Assembly (NCBI GenBank): GCA_964407285.1 | Contig: CAYOVG010000155.1 | Span: forward strand, 1-15,563 | Source of the DNA: CAYOVG01 sp964407285 | Lineage (GTDB): Bacteria > Desulfobacterota > Syntrophobacteria > Syntrophobacterales > Syntrophobacteraceae | DNA: 15,563 bases | Direction: 5' to 3' | Part shown: positions 1 through 7,700 of the stretch, one piece after another | Layout: each line of letters opens with the position of its first letter | Position numbering within the stretch: the stretch's first letter is position 1 | The notes under the pieces: generated by a model | Told to the model about the DNA's origin: nothing | Database searches by the model: none | What the model saw: only the letters and a program-made list of their open reading frames with translations | Made by a program: the position numbers and the translations under genes

Positions 1-142
1 CGGTCGTGACTACGTCCACCTCGCGGTATGCGCGGGCCGGCCCTTTTTTCCTCACGATATCCACCATCTCTTCGGCGGTCACCACAACCGCCTGTCCTCT
101 ACGTATTTTCTCATTGATTTCGTGATAACTCTTCTGTGCCAA
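1..142 (-). CDS. Homocysteine biosynthesis protein (DUF39/HcyBio family), N-terminal fragment
   Basis: Only the first 47 codons are in the window; the gene continues past the left edge. The visible peptide starts (M)AQKSYHEINEKIRRG and continues QAVVVTAEEMVDIVRKKG, ending ...REVDVVTT. This is the typical opening of DUF39 proteins, which are implicated in making homocysteine from aspartate semialdehyde and sulfide in anaerobes (family knowledge). The start is a TTG at 142, chosen because GAGGAG lies 8 nt upstream and an in-frame TGA lies just before it, with no ATG in between. The gene is divergent from the acyltransferase-like gene on its right. The family call rests on a short N-terminus, so it is good but not certain. 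Confidence 0.75.
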   Translation of the reverse strand, partial: MAQKSYHEINEKIRRGQAVVVTAEEMVDIVRKKGPARAYREVDVVTT

Positions 143-186
143 CTCCGAAACTCCTCTTCATTCAGGTGTCAAGAACGGAAACCGGA

Positions 187-215
187 TTGCTATTTTAATC
201 GATTTCGCGTAAATA
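187..215 (+). promoter_or_regulatory. Weak sigma70-like promoter candidate for the DUF374 gene
   Basis: TTGCTA at 187-192 and TAAATA at 210-215 are separated by 17 nt in the divergent intergenic region. Matches to the consensus are only moderate. This would give a leader of roughly 145 nt that contains the dispersed-repeat-like sequence and the hairpin at 285-301. Confidence 0.25.
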
Positions 216-284
216 GAGAACCTCCATGAACCCGGGACCGGGAAATAACCACGAAATACACAGAAGGAACGAAAAGAACGAAAG

Positions 285-301
285 GGGAAGAGCCTCTTCC
301 C
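285..301. repeat. Perfect 7-bp inverted repeat in the leader of the DUF374 gene
   Basis: GGGAAGA (285-291) and TCTTCCC (295-301) pair perfectly around the loop GCC. It sits inside A/G-rich sequence (about 250-360) with runs such as ACCACGAAATACAC and GCAAAAGCGCAAAGG. These resemble the CACGAA/GCAAAG-type intergenic repeats scattered through many bacterial genomes, which is why this stretch is not treated as coding. Confidence 0.45.
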
Positions 302-366
302 GCGGACCGGCTGATAAAGGAAAAACATACGAACGTATTGAAGCAAAAGCGCAAAGGAATCGTGGA

Positions 367-1038
367 ATGAGAATAGCCTCCAGCCTTCCGACACCCGACA
401 GACTGCCGTTTCTCCCGCGCCTTGCCGCCTGGATGATCCGGGCGCTCCACGGCACCTGCCGCGTCACGGTCATCGGGCGCGAACACGAAGACGCGGCATG
501 GGCCGGCGGCGGTCCCGCGGTCCATGTGACGTGGCATTTCGCATTTCCCGCGATCATTTACTACTTCAGGAACCGCCGGGGCATGCTCATGGTGAGCCAA
601 AGCCGTGACGGGGAGTGGATTTCCCGGATTCTGCACCACCTGGGTTATGTGACCACACGGGGGTCCTCCGGCAAGGGAGGGTCGGCAGCCCTCAAGGAGA
701 TGATATCCTACGTCAGGAGCGGGCATGGAGCCGGCATCGTGGCAGACGGCTCCCGGGGACCGGCGTGCAAGGCGCAGTTGGGAATACTGCTCCTGGCCCG
801 GTATGCGCGGGTTCCGCTGGTGCCCGTGAGCATGGCGGCCCATCCGTGTAAGCGGTTCCGCAGTTGGGACCGCACAATGCTGGCAAGGCCGTTCGGACGG
901 ATCGTATTCGCCTTCGGGCCGGCCATCCGGGTGGAGCGCGACGCATCTCGCGAACGGATGGAGGAACTGCGCCGGGAACTGGAAGACAGTCTCAACCGCC
1001 TGAGCGCGCAGGCGCAACAGGCGGTGACGGCTCCGTAG
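367..1038 (+). CDS. DUF374 family protein, LpxL-like lysophospholipid/lipid A acyltransferase fold
   Basis: A 223-residue protein of the DUF374 (COG2121) family. Members resemble membrane-peripheral acyltransferases of the lysophospholipid/lipid A type; the true substrate is unknown. Visible motifs are WHF around residues 56-58 (the position of the catalytic His block), SQSRDGE at 77-83, a Gly/Ser-rich RGSSGKGGS at 98-106, and DGSRGP at 127-132 followed by a conserved-type Gly. These match the family's blocks in order. An in-frame ATG exists at 226, but the 47 extra residues are low-complexity and lie over repeat-like DNA. The ATG at 367 has AAAGGA 8 nt upstream and gives the family's usual length. 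It ends about 80 bp before rnpB and could share its region's transcription. Confidence 0.8.
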   Translation: MRIASSLPTPDRLPFLPRLAAWMIRALHGTCRVTVIGREHEDAAWAGGGPAVHVTWHFAFPAIIYYFRNRRGMLMVSQSRDGEWISRILHHLGYVTTRGSSGKGGSAALKEMISYVRSGHGAGIVADGSRGPACKAQLGILLLARYARVPLVPVSMAAHPCKRFRSWDRTMLARPFGRIVFAFGPAIRVERDASRERMEELRRELEDSLNRLSAQAQQAVTAP

Positions 1039-1120
1039 CCGCGCGGCGCTTGTTGCGGGTTTCATTCTGTGATACACTATGTATTCTTGGGTCTTTGAAC
1101 GATAGGATGCCGATCGGTTA

Positions 1121-1494
1121 GGGATTTGGAGTAGGACAAATGGTCGCCGGCCCACTCGAGGGGTCGGAGGAAAGTCCGGGCTCCGCAGGGCAGGGTGCTG
1201 GGTAACTCCCAGTCTCGGTGACGAGCAGGAAAGCGCCACAGAAAACAAACCGCCCCGCTTCGGCGAGGTAAGGGTGAAACGGCGAGGTAAGAGCTCACCG
1301 GTACCGGTGGCGACACCGGTAGCCAGGCAAGCCCCACCCGGAGCAAGACCGAATAGGAGAGCGTTTGAGGGCTGCCCGTCCAAGCTCTCGGGTAGGTTGC
1401 TTGAGGCCGCGGGTAACCGTGGTCCTAGAGGAATGACCATTACCTTCCCTTCGGGGGAGGAACAGAACCCGGCTTATGGACTGCTCCAAATCCC
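1121..1494 (+). ncRNA. rnpB: RNase P RNA, bacterial class A
   Basis: This is the catalytic RNA of ribonuclease P, which trims tRNA 5' leaders. The ends pair as helix P1: GGGATTTGGAG (1121-1131) with CTCCAAATCCC (1484-1494), 11 bp. Conserved blocks are seen in order: GGAGGAAAGTCCGGGCTCC near 1166, ACAGAAAACAAACCGCC near 1237, GGTAAGGGTGAAACGGCGAGG near 1267, GAGCAAGACCGAATAGGAGA near 1340, and ACAGAACCCGGCTTAT near 1463. A T-run at 1495-1502 follows directly, consistent with termination. There is no strong promoter immediately upstream; the 5' end is set from P1, so the transcript may begin earlier and be processed. Confidence 0.97.
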
Positions 1495-1584
1495 TTTTTT
1501 CCGACTTTTGTGTTCTTAGAGCTTTTTGACCTTGTTGCATTTCCATGGATTCGACACCTGATCGATTTTTCGGGGCGCGCAGAT

Positions 1585-2283
1585 ATGTCTAAGACTTACG
1601 CCGTCATCCCCGCCGCGGGCCGCGGCCTGCGGATGGGAAAGGACAGGCCCAAGCAGTTCCTGGAAGTTTCCGGCAAACCGCTCCTGGCGCATACGTTGGA
1701 CACGCTGTCGCGGGCAGCGTTTCTCTCCGGGATACTCCTGGTGGTCCCGGCGGATTTCATGGAAGCCGCCGGGGAAATGGTCGAAAGGGACGTTCGCGCC
1801 CAAATGCCCATACGAGTCATCGAAGGCGGCGCGGAACGCCGGGACAGCGTCTACAACGCGCTCATGGTCCTGCCGCCCGACTGCGAGTGGGTGCTCGTCC
1901 ACGACGGGGTCCGCCCGTTCGCCTCGCAGGCGATGATCGAAGCCGCCTGGATGGGAGCGCGGGAGACGGGCGCATCGATAGCCGCCCTGCCCTCCACCGA
2001 CACCGTCAAGCAGGTGGAACGGGACCGCGTGGTGGATACCCTTCCGAGGGAGAAGATCTGGCTGGTGCAGACGCCCCAGGTGTTTCGCAAGGACGTTATC
2101 CTGCGCGCCTACCGGGAAGCGCGCATGGACGGGAGGCTCGTCACCGACGACTCCTCCCTGGTGGAGCGCCTGGGAATCGAGGTAGCCGTGGTGAAGGGCG
2201 AACCTACGAACATCAAGGTGACCACTCCGGCCGACCTCGTATGGGCGGAGTGGTATTTACGGAAGCGGGAGTTGGAGCGGTAG
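1585..2283 (+). CDS. ispD: 2-C-methyl-D-erythritol 4-phosphate cytidylyltransferase
   Basis: This enzyme transfers CMP from CTP to 2-C-methyl-D-erythritol 4-phosphate, the third step of the MEP isoprenoid pathway, in the cytosol. The 232-residue protein shows the CTP-binding loop PAAGRGLRMG at 9-18 followed by PKQF at 22-25, the HDGVRP block at 106-111, STDTVK at 137-142, QTPQVF at 162-167, TDDSSLVE at 187-194, and IKVTTPADL at 210-218. All expected blocks are present. The frame stays open back to a GTG at 1510, but that extension has no family resemblance. The ATG at 1585, just before SKTYAVIPAAG, gives the usual length, although its upstream GGGG is a weak ribosome site. The stop lies 12 nt before the ispF start, so the two are almost certainly co-transcribed. 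Confidence 0.96.
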   Translation: MSKTYAVIPAAGRGLRMGKDRPKQFLEVSGKPLLAHTLDTLSRAAFLSGILLVVPADFMEAAGEMVERDVRAQMPIRVIEGGAERRDSVYNALMVLPPDCEWVLVHDGVRPFASQAMIEAAWMGARETGASIAALPSTDTVKQVERDRVVDTLPREKIWLVQTPQVFRKDVILRAYREARMDGRLVTDDSSLVERLGIEVAVVKGEPTNIKVTTPADLVWAEWYLRKRELER

Positions 2284-2295
2284 AGGAGGCGACAA

Positions 2296-2775
2296 TTGAG
2301 GGTAGGATTCGGTTACGATGTGCATGCGTTTGCGCCGGACCGTCCTCTGTTCCTTGGAGGACTGGAAATTCCCCACTCACAGGGGCTGTTGGGCCATTCC
2401 GACGCGGACGTGCTTCTGCATGCGATCTGTGACGCACTCATCGGCGCGGCGGCCCTGGGGGACATCGGGCGCCACTTCCCCGATTCGGACCCGGCGTACA
2501 AGGGCATCTCCAGCGTACTGCTCCTGCAACGCACCACGGCCATGATCCGGGAACGGGGCTACCGCATAGTGAACATCGACACCACGGTAGTGCTCCAAAA
2601 GCCGCGCCTGGCCCCTTTCGTAGCGGAGATGGTCCGGAGCATAGCGGACGCCATGGACCTCCCGGTCGATCGCGTGAACGTCAAGGCCAAGACTACGGAG
2701 AAGCTCGGCTTCACGGGACGGGAAGAAGGCATCGCGGCTTACGCGGTCGTGCTCCTTGAGGAGAACCCGGCATAG
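2296..2775 (+). CDS. ispF: 2-C-methyl-D-erythritol 2,4-cyclodiphosphate synthase
   Basis: This enzyme cyclises the CDP-methylerythritol phosphate made later in the same MEP pathway, releasing CMP; it works as a Zn/Mg-dependent homotrimer. The 159-residue protein is of normal size. The metal ligands D8 and H10 (GYDVHAF) and H42 (LLHAICDAL) are all in place. The loop HSDAD is at 34-38, and the C-terminal signature KTTEKLGFTGREEGI is intact. It starts with TTG at 2296, preceded by a strong GAGGAGG 6 nt upstream; no ATG fits the N-terminal MRVGFGYDVH. It lies 12 nt behind ispD, in the common ispDF order. The IspE step between them is not encoded in this window. Confidence 0.97.
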   Translation: MRVGFGYDVHAFAPDRPLFLGGLEIPHSQGLLGHSDADVLLHAICDALIGAAALGDIGRHFPDSDPAYKGISSVLLLQRTTAMIRERGYRIVNIDTTVVLQKPRLAPFVAEMVRSIADAMDLPVDRVNVKAKTTEKLGFTGREEGIAAYAVVLLEENPA

Positions 2776-2970
2776 CGACGACACGGCGGTGTCCGGTATA
2801 GCCGACATATCAAGCGCCCTGCGGATGAGCATGGCAACACGGCGTAAAGACATACCCCTCCACGGCCGGATGCGGCCCATGTCCCGCCCACACCCCCGCG
2901 GCGCATTTTTGTCCCATCGTTTCCCTTTAGTTTTTTGTCCTTTCATGATATCTTAACGATCTTCATGAAT

Positions 2971-2988
2971 GCGGGCGCTACTGCCCGC
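2971..2988. repeat. Short hairpin in the ispF-cysS gap
   Basis: GCGGGC (2971-2976) and GCCCGC (2983-2988) form a 6-bp perfect stem around GCTACT. It sits 55 nt upstream of the cysS start, without a T-run. It may be a leader structure of cysS; a role is not shown. The rest of the 268-bp gap (2776-3043) holds no gene, and no good promoter was found. Confidence 0.35.
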
Positions 2989-3043
2989 GACGAACAAGAC
3001 GAGATGAAGCCCGTTATCATGGCGAAGGGAGGCGTTAAACGTT

Positions 3044-4528
3044 ATGGGACTGCAGCTCTACAATACTCTTAGCGGCCGGAAGGAAGAATTCGTACCCCTC
3101 GAGGCCGGAAGGGCGAGACTCTACGTATGCGGAGTAACCGTTTACGATCACTGTCACATCGGCCATGCCCGCTCCATCATCGTCTTCGACGTCATCTATC
3201 GCTACCTTCTTCACAAGGGTTATGAAGTCACCTACGTGCGCAACTTCACGGATATCGACGACAAGATCATCAGGCGCGCGAACGAGGAGGGAGTCGATTA
3301 CCGCGCCATCGCCGACCGCTACATCGAAGCCTTTCACGAGGATATGGACTCCTTGGGAACGTTGCGCCCCACGGTCGAACCCCTCGCCACGGACCACATA
3401 GGGGAGATGATCGACATCGTGCGCACGCTGGTGGACAAAGGCGTCGCATACCACGCCGGCGCCGACGTCTACTTCCAGGTGGAGAGTTTCCCCGGATACG
3501 GGCGGCTCTCGGGCCGCACCCTGGAGGAGATGGTGGCGGGCGCCAGGGTGGAGGTGGACGCGAACAAGCGCAACCCGCTCGATTTCGTGCTCTGGAAGGG
3601 CAGCAAGCCGGGGGAACCCTGGTGGGAGAGCCCCTGGGGACCGGGGCGGCCGGGGTGGCATATCGAATGTTCCGCCATGGGGAGCAAGTACCTGGGAAAG
3701 ACCTTCGACATCCACGGCGGCGGAAAGGACCTGGTCTTCCCGCACCACGAAAACGAGATCGCTCAAAGCGAAGCCTGCTTCGACGTTCCTTTCGTGCGCT
3801 ACTGGCTCCACAACGGCTTCGTCAACATCAACAACCAGAAGATGTCCAAGTCGCTCGGAAATTTTTTCACCATCCGGGAAATCCTGGCGAAATTCCACTC
3901 GGAAACCCTGCGGATGTTCGTCCTGAGCAAGCACTACCGCAGTCCCGTCGATTTTACCGACGAAGCGCTGGCCGAAGCCGACAGGGGACTCGACAGGTTG
4001 TACGGCATGATCGGGGCGGTGAGGGACCGCACGCCGCAGTCGATGGACTTGAACGTCCCCGACAAGAACGTAAAAAGCCAGGACGGCGAGCTGTTCGAAA
4101 AGATCGCATCCTTCCCCGCGGCCTTCGAAGAAGCCATGGACAACGACTTCAATACCGCCCAGGCCATCGGCTACCTCTTCGATCTGCAACGCGCGCTGCA
4201 GCGCTTCCTGGATCGATTCGGCCGCAAGCAACTCAAGGGACCGGCGGCGGTGCTGGCGATCAAGGGAGCGACCGTCCTCCAGCAGCACGCCCGGATACTG
4301 GGTCTGCTGACGCGCGACCCCGACGTATTCTCCGACGAGCAGCGCAAGCTGAAGATCAAGGACCTGGGCATCACGGAACAGGAGATAGACGAATTCATCC
4401 GGTTGCGGCACCAGGCGCGGCTCGACAAGAACTTCGCCGAAAGCGACCGCATCCGGGATGAACTGGCCCGGAAGAAGATCCAGCTCGAAGATTACCCGGA
4501 AGGCACCCGCTGGCGCGTCGAAATCTGA
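3044..4528 (+). CDS. cysS: Cysteinyl-tRNA synthetase
   Basis: A class I aminoacyl-tRNA synthetase that attaches cysteine to tRNA-Cys in the cytosol. The 494-residue protein carries HIGH at 38-41 and KMSKS at 266-270. It also has all four zinc ligands expected from the E. coli enzyme: C29 (YVCGVTVYD), C209 (WHIECSAM), H234 and E238 (FPHHENE). A helical DALR-type anticodon domain follows from about residue 350, and the C-terminal EDYPEGTRWR is family-typical. The start at 3044 is preceded by AGGGAGG about 11 nt upstream. It follows ispD-ispF in the same direction, an arrangement seen in other bacteria, though the 268-bp gap suggests it may have its own promoter. Confidence 0.98.
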   Translation: MGLQLYNTLSGRKEEFVPLEAGRARLYVCGVTVYDHCHIGHARSIIVFDVIYRYLLHKGYEVTYVRNFTDIDDKIIRRANEEGVDYRAIADRYIEAFHEDMDSLGTLRPTVEPLATDHIGEMIDIVRTLVDKGVAYHAGADVYFQVESFPGYGRLSGRTLEEMVAGARVEVDANKRNPLDFVLWKGSKPGEPWWESPWGPGRPGWHIECSAMGSKYLGKTFDIHGGGKDLVFPHHENEIAQSEACFDVPFVRYWLHNGFVNINNQKMSKSLGNFFTIREILAKFHSETLRMFVLSKHYRSPVDFTDEALAEADRGLDRLYGMIGAVRDRTPQSMDLNVPDKNVKSQDGELFEKIASFPAAFEEAMDNDFNTAQAIGYLFDLQRALQRFLDRFGRKQLKGPAAVLAIKGATVLQQHARILGLLTRDPDVFSDEQRKLKIKDLGITEQEIDEFIRLRHQARLDKNFAESDRIRDELARKKIQLEDYPEGTRWRVEI

Positions 4529-4537
4529 GAATCCCCG

Positions 4538-4557
4538 CCCCGGCTTACACGCCGGGG
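4538..4557 (+). terminator. GC hairpin just after cysS, possible terminator without a clear T-run
   Basis: CCCCGGC (4538-4544) pairs perfectly with GCCGGGG (4551-4557) around TTACAC, starting 10 nt after the cysS stop. No T-run follows, so it may act only as an RNA 3'-end stabiliser or a Rho-assisted stop. Confidence 0.4.
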
Positions 4558-4596
4558 AGATAACCCGGCGCCTGCGCGCGCCGACAAGATTTTCAC

Positions 4597-4626
4597 AGGT
4601 GGGCAACGCTTCGCTCTTGCCCACCT
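4597..4626. repeat. Perfect 10-bp inverted repeat, probable dispersed intergenic repeat or bidirectional terminator
   Basis: AGGTGGGCAA (4597-4606) and TTGCCCACCT (4617-4626) form a perfect 10-bp stem around CGCTTCGCTC. CTTTTGCTT follows loosely on the plus strand. It lies between two convergent genes (cysS and the CheB-CheR sensor), a typical place for a bidirectional terminator. The GGTGGGCA..TGCCCACC form also resembles dispersed intergenic repeats known from many proteobacteria. Confidence 0.5.
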
Positions 4627-4636
4627 ATGCTTTTGC

Positions 4637-4722
4637 TTGACGCGGAATCCCGGACCGTGCGTCTTTTCCGGCCGCCACCGGAGATTTTCCTTGACACGGC
4701 ATGGCGGCCCGTGCGATTTTCC
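4637..4722. repeat. Decayed 54-bp tandem repeat (about 1.6 copies)
   Basis: The sequence starting TTGACGCGGAATC at 4637 recurs as TTGACACGGCATG at 4691. The two share CGG, CCGTGCG and TTTTCCG at matching offsets over about 33 bases. The period is 54 bp and the copies have diverged. No gene is seen here on either strand. Confidence 0.5.
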
Positions 4723-4780
4723 GCAACCCGCAACCCGCAACCCGCAACCCGCAACCCGCAACCCGCAACCCGCAACCCGC
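4723..4780. repeat. Heptanucleotide tandem array, eight GCAACCC units; G-quadruplex-forming on the minus strand
   Basis: Eight perfect GCAACCC units run from 4723 to 4778, followed by GC. On the minus strand this reads as eight GGG runs separated by TTGC, which fits the canonical four-run quadruplex pattern twice over. The array ends directly at the TGA (4783-4781) of the minus-strand sensor gene, so its mRNA would carry the G-rich repeat as the first bases of its 3' region. Heptamer arrays are prone to slippage; copy number may vary. Confidence 0.9.
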
Positions 4781-7700
4781 TCACAGTCCGTCAGGCGGAG
4801 TGATATCCATAACGACGCCGATGACCCTGGCGACTCTCCCCCGGTCCATCACGGCCTGGGCCACGGTGCGGACGCGCTTCCGACGGCCACTGAAATCGGT
4901 GAAGGGAAGTTCGTAGTCGTAGGGTTCGCCCGTTTCGCAGCAGCGCAGGAAAGCGGTCGAGACCAGGGCGCGGTCCTCCGGCGCATAGCAATCCAAGCTC
5001 CGCTCCAGGTATTCGTCCTCCCCCGGCTCCACGCCGTGCAGCCGGTAGGTTTCGTCGGTCCAGAACAGTTGCCGCCGCTCCACATCCCACTCCCACGACC
5101 CTATGCGCGACGGATGGCGGGCGGCTTCGAGTAAATCAGCGCTGCACTTCAGCGCCTCTTCCGCCCGAGTGCGATCGACGACCTTGAAAACGGATTCCAT
5201 CAGGAGGGTGAGCTGAAGCACGTCGGTCTCGTTGTAGTCGTCTTTCTTGTTCGCAACACCCACCACAGCGGTAATACGGCTTCCGCTGAAAACCGGAACG
5301 GTCAGGTATTTCAAGAGCTTCGCGTGCCCGGCCGGATATCCTTTTTTGAGCGGATGCGAGGCCTGGAAGTCGTTGAGCATGATAGGCCTGCCTTGCCGCA
5401 CCGCCTCGCCCCAGACCCCCGTCTTGTCCAATTCATAGCAAGTTTGAGGTTCGGTGATCGTGCATTCCTCCATCACCTCCCTGGACCACGTATTCAAAAC
5501 GAACTGCTCTCGATCCTCGTAGTAATGATAGATGTAGCCGATCCTGCTCCCGGTAAGCTTGATCGCCTCTTCCAGAGCGTAATCCAGAAGCTCCTGAACG
5601 TTTTCCGCCCGGTGCTGCAGGATGGAGACGAGGCTGCGCAGACGGGCCTCATTGAGCCGGATTTCCTCCTGCGCATTCTTGAGAGGACCGATATCCGTGA
5701 AGGTGAGCACCACGCCCGAAGCCGTTCCCCCGCCGATCTGGTAGGGCAACGCCCGCATCAGGAAACACGCCCCCTCCGAGGTGGAAACCTCCCTCTCCCG
5801 GCAACCTCCCTCCTCCACCACCCGGTGCAGGACGGCATGCAGGTCCACGCCCTCCAGGAGATGCGTCAGGTGGAACACGGGACGTCCAATGTCACTCAAT
5901 AAGATTCGAAAGACACGGTTGATCTCCGGGGTGAACTTGCGTATTTCCAGGTTTTCGTCCAGGAACAGGGTGCCGATCCGAGTGGCGGCCATCAAATTTT
6001 CCAGATCGTTGGTCATCTCGATCTGCTCTACGATCTTGATCTGGTACTCGGCATTTACGGTGTGCAGTTCCTCATTGACCGACTGAAGCTCTTCATTGGT
6101 GCTCTGGAGTTCCTCGTTGCTCGCCAGCAGTTCCTCGTTCGTGGCTTGCAGCTCCTCATTGGAGGTCTCCAGTTCCTCGATGGTCGCCTGGAGGTTCTCC
6201 TTGGTGAACTGGAGTTCCTGTTCCAGGTCCTGGATGCGCTGTTCAGCTTCACGGCTGAGATCGTATTCCAGCGACTGCGCCTGGACCGTCTCCCGCTCCT
6301 CTGTTTGCGATTCCTGCAGAAAGACCCCGGCCAGTCTTTCCTGCCCTTTCCTGGTGGGCAGCAATTTGATGCGCATCCGCACGCTCCGGGTTTCATTCCC
6401 ATACGGCAGACGGACCTTGTTGTACTTGATATCCGAGCCGGTGTGAAAGACCTTCTGCAAACCGGTGGACAGGGGAATGGCCAGTTCCTTTATCGCCATC
6501 CTGGTGATGTCGTTCGACAGTCTGCCGGAGGGAAGCTTCAGGTACCCTTCGGGATTTCCCACGAGATGCAGGAGTTCCAGCCTTTCGTTGACCACCGCCA
6601 CCAGCAGGACGAAATCCTCCGCCAGGCAGAGCAACATGCGATCCAGCAACTGTTCTTCCTCCACCTGCCTGGAGATATGCGCTCCCCGGCCGAAGCGCAC
6701 CGGCTCGCGTTGCGCGAGGGGGTCGAGCGGGACTCGAAATCCGCAGCCGTCGACGGGGCGCCGTCTCTGGCCGCGCGAGCGGTAGATCTTGAATCTATGG
6801 TGCAGGGTTTCGAAATGATCCCCCATTTCGCCGGGTGTCTCGCTCGTACCCAGCAGGAGGACGCCCTGCGGCCTGAGGGCGAAATTGAAGAGTTCCATGA
6901 CTCTTTGCTGAAGCACCGGCTGGAGGTAGATGAGGAGGTTCCGGCAACTCAGGAGGCTGACGTTATTGAACGGAGGGTCCTTGATCAGGTTGTGCTGGGC
7001 GAAGACCACCATCTCACGGACAGAGTGCTGGATTTGATACTGGTCCCCTTTGCGCTGGAAATATCTGCCCAGGATGCCGGAAGGCAGGTCCGCGGCGATG
7101 CTCTCCGGATAAACGCCGTTGCCCGCCTGGAGAACGGCGTCGCGGTCGATATCCGTGGCGAAGATTTTTATGTTCCGCTTCCGGCCCGAACGCTCCATGC
7201 ACTCGAGGGCCAGAATAGCCAGCGAGTACGCCTCTTCGCCGGTGGAGCATCCGGCTACCCAGAAACGTAACTCGTCGTTGCCCGCGCTCTCGATGAGCCC
7301 CGGCAGCACGTTCTTGCCGAGTTCATCGAAGACTTCGCGGTCCCGGAAAAAGCTGGTGACCCCGATGAGGAGTTCGCGGAAAAGCATCGATACCTCCGCA
7401 GGCCAGGCTTCCATGAGCCGCACATACTCCCGCAGGTCCGGGGTCTGGTTGACGGCCATGCGCCGCTCGATGCGGCGCAGAACCGTGCTGGGCTTATAGA
7501 ACGTGAAGTCGACCTTCACCTGTTCCCGCAGAAGGGAAAAGACCCGGGTCAGCCCGTCCTCGTCCGACAGGAGGACCTGGGGACGTTGCGCCTGATCGAC
7601 ATAGGGTCTTTGGACGAAAGAAAGAAGCTTCGGCGGCATCTCCTCGGGGGCAAGGACCAGGTCGGTCAGTCCCGTGGCGATAGCGGCGCGGGGCATTCCG

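Noticed and set aside
1053..1078. Promoter for rnpB from TTGCGG and TACACT
   Set aside because: The spacer is only 14 nt and the start would lie well upstream of helix P1, so it is not reported as a promoter.
3035..4624. Long 529-residue frame antisense to cysS
   Set aside because: A high-GC shadow frame; the plus strand encodes an intact cysteinyl-tRNA synthetase with all motifs.
4723..4780. Heptamer array as a CRISPR or coding repeat (NPQPATR reading)
   Set aside because: Units of 7 bp without spacers are not CRISPR; the frame reading through it lacks a gene context on both sides.
6062..7270. 402-residue frame antisense to the CheB-CheR sensor
   Set aside because: A shadow of the real gene in GC-rich DNA, with no recognisable domains.
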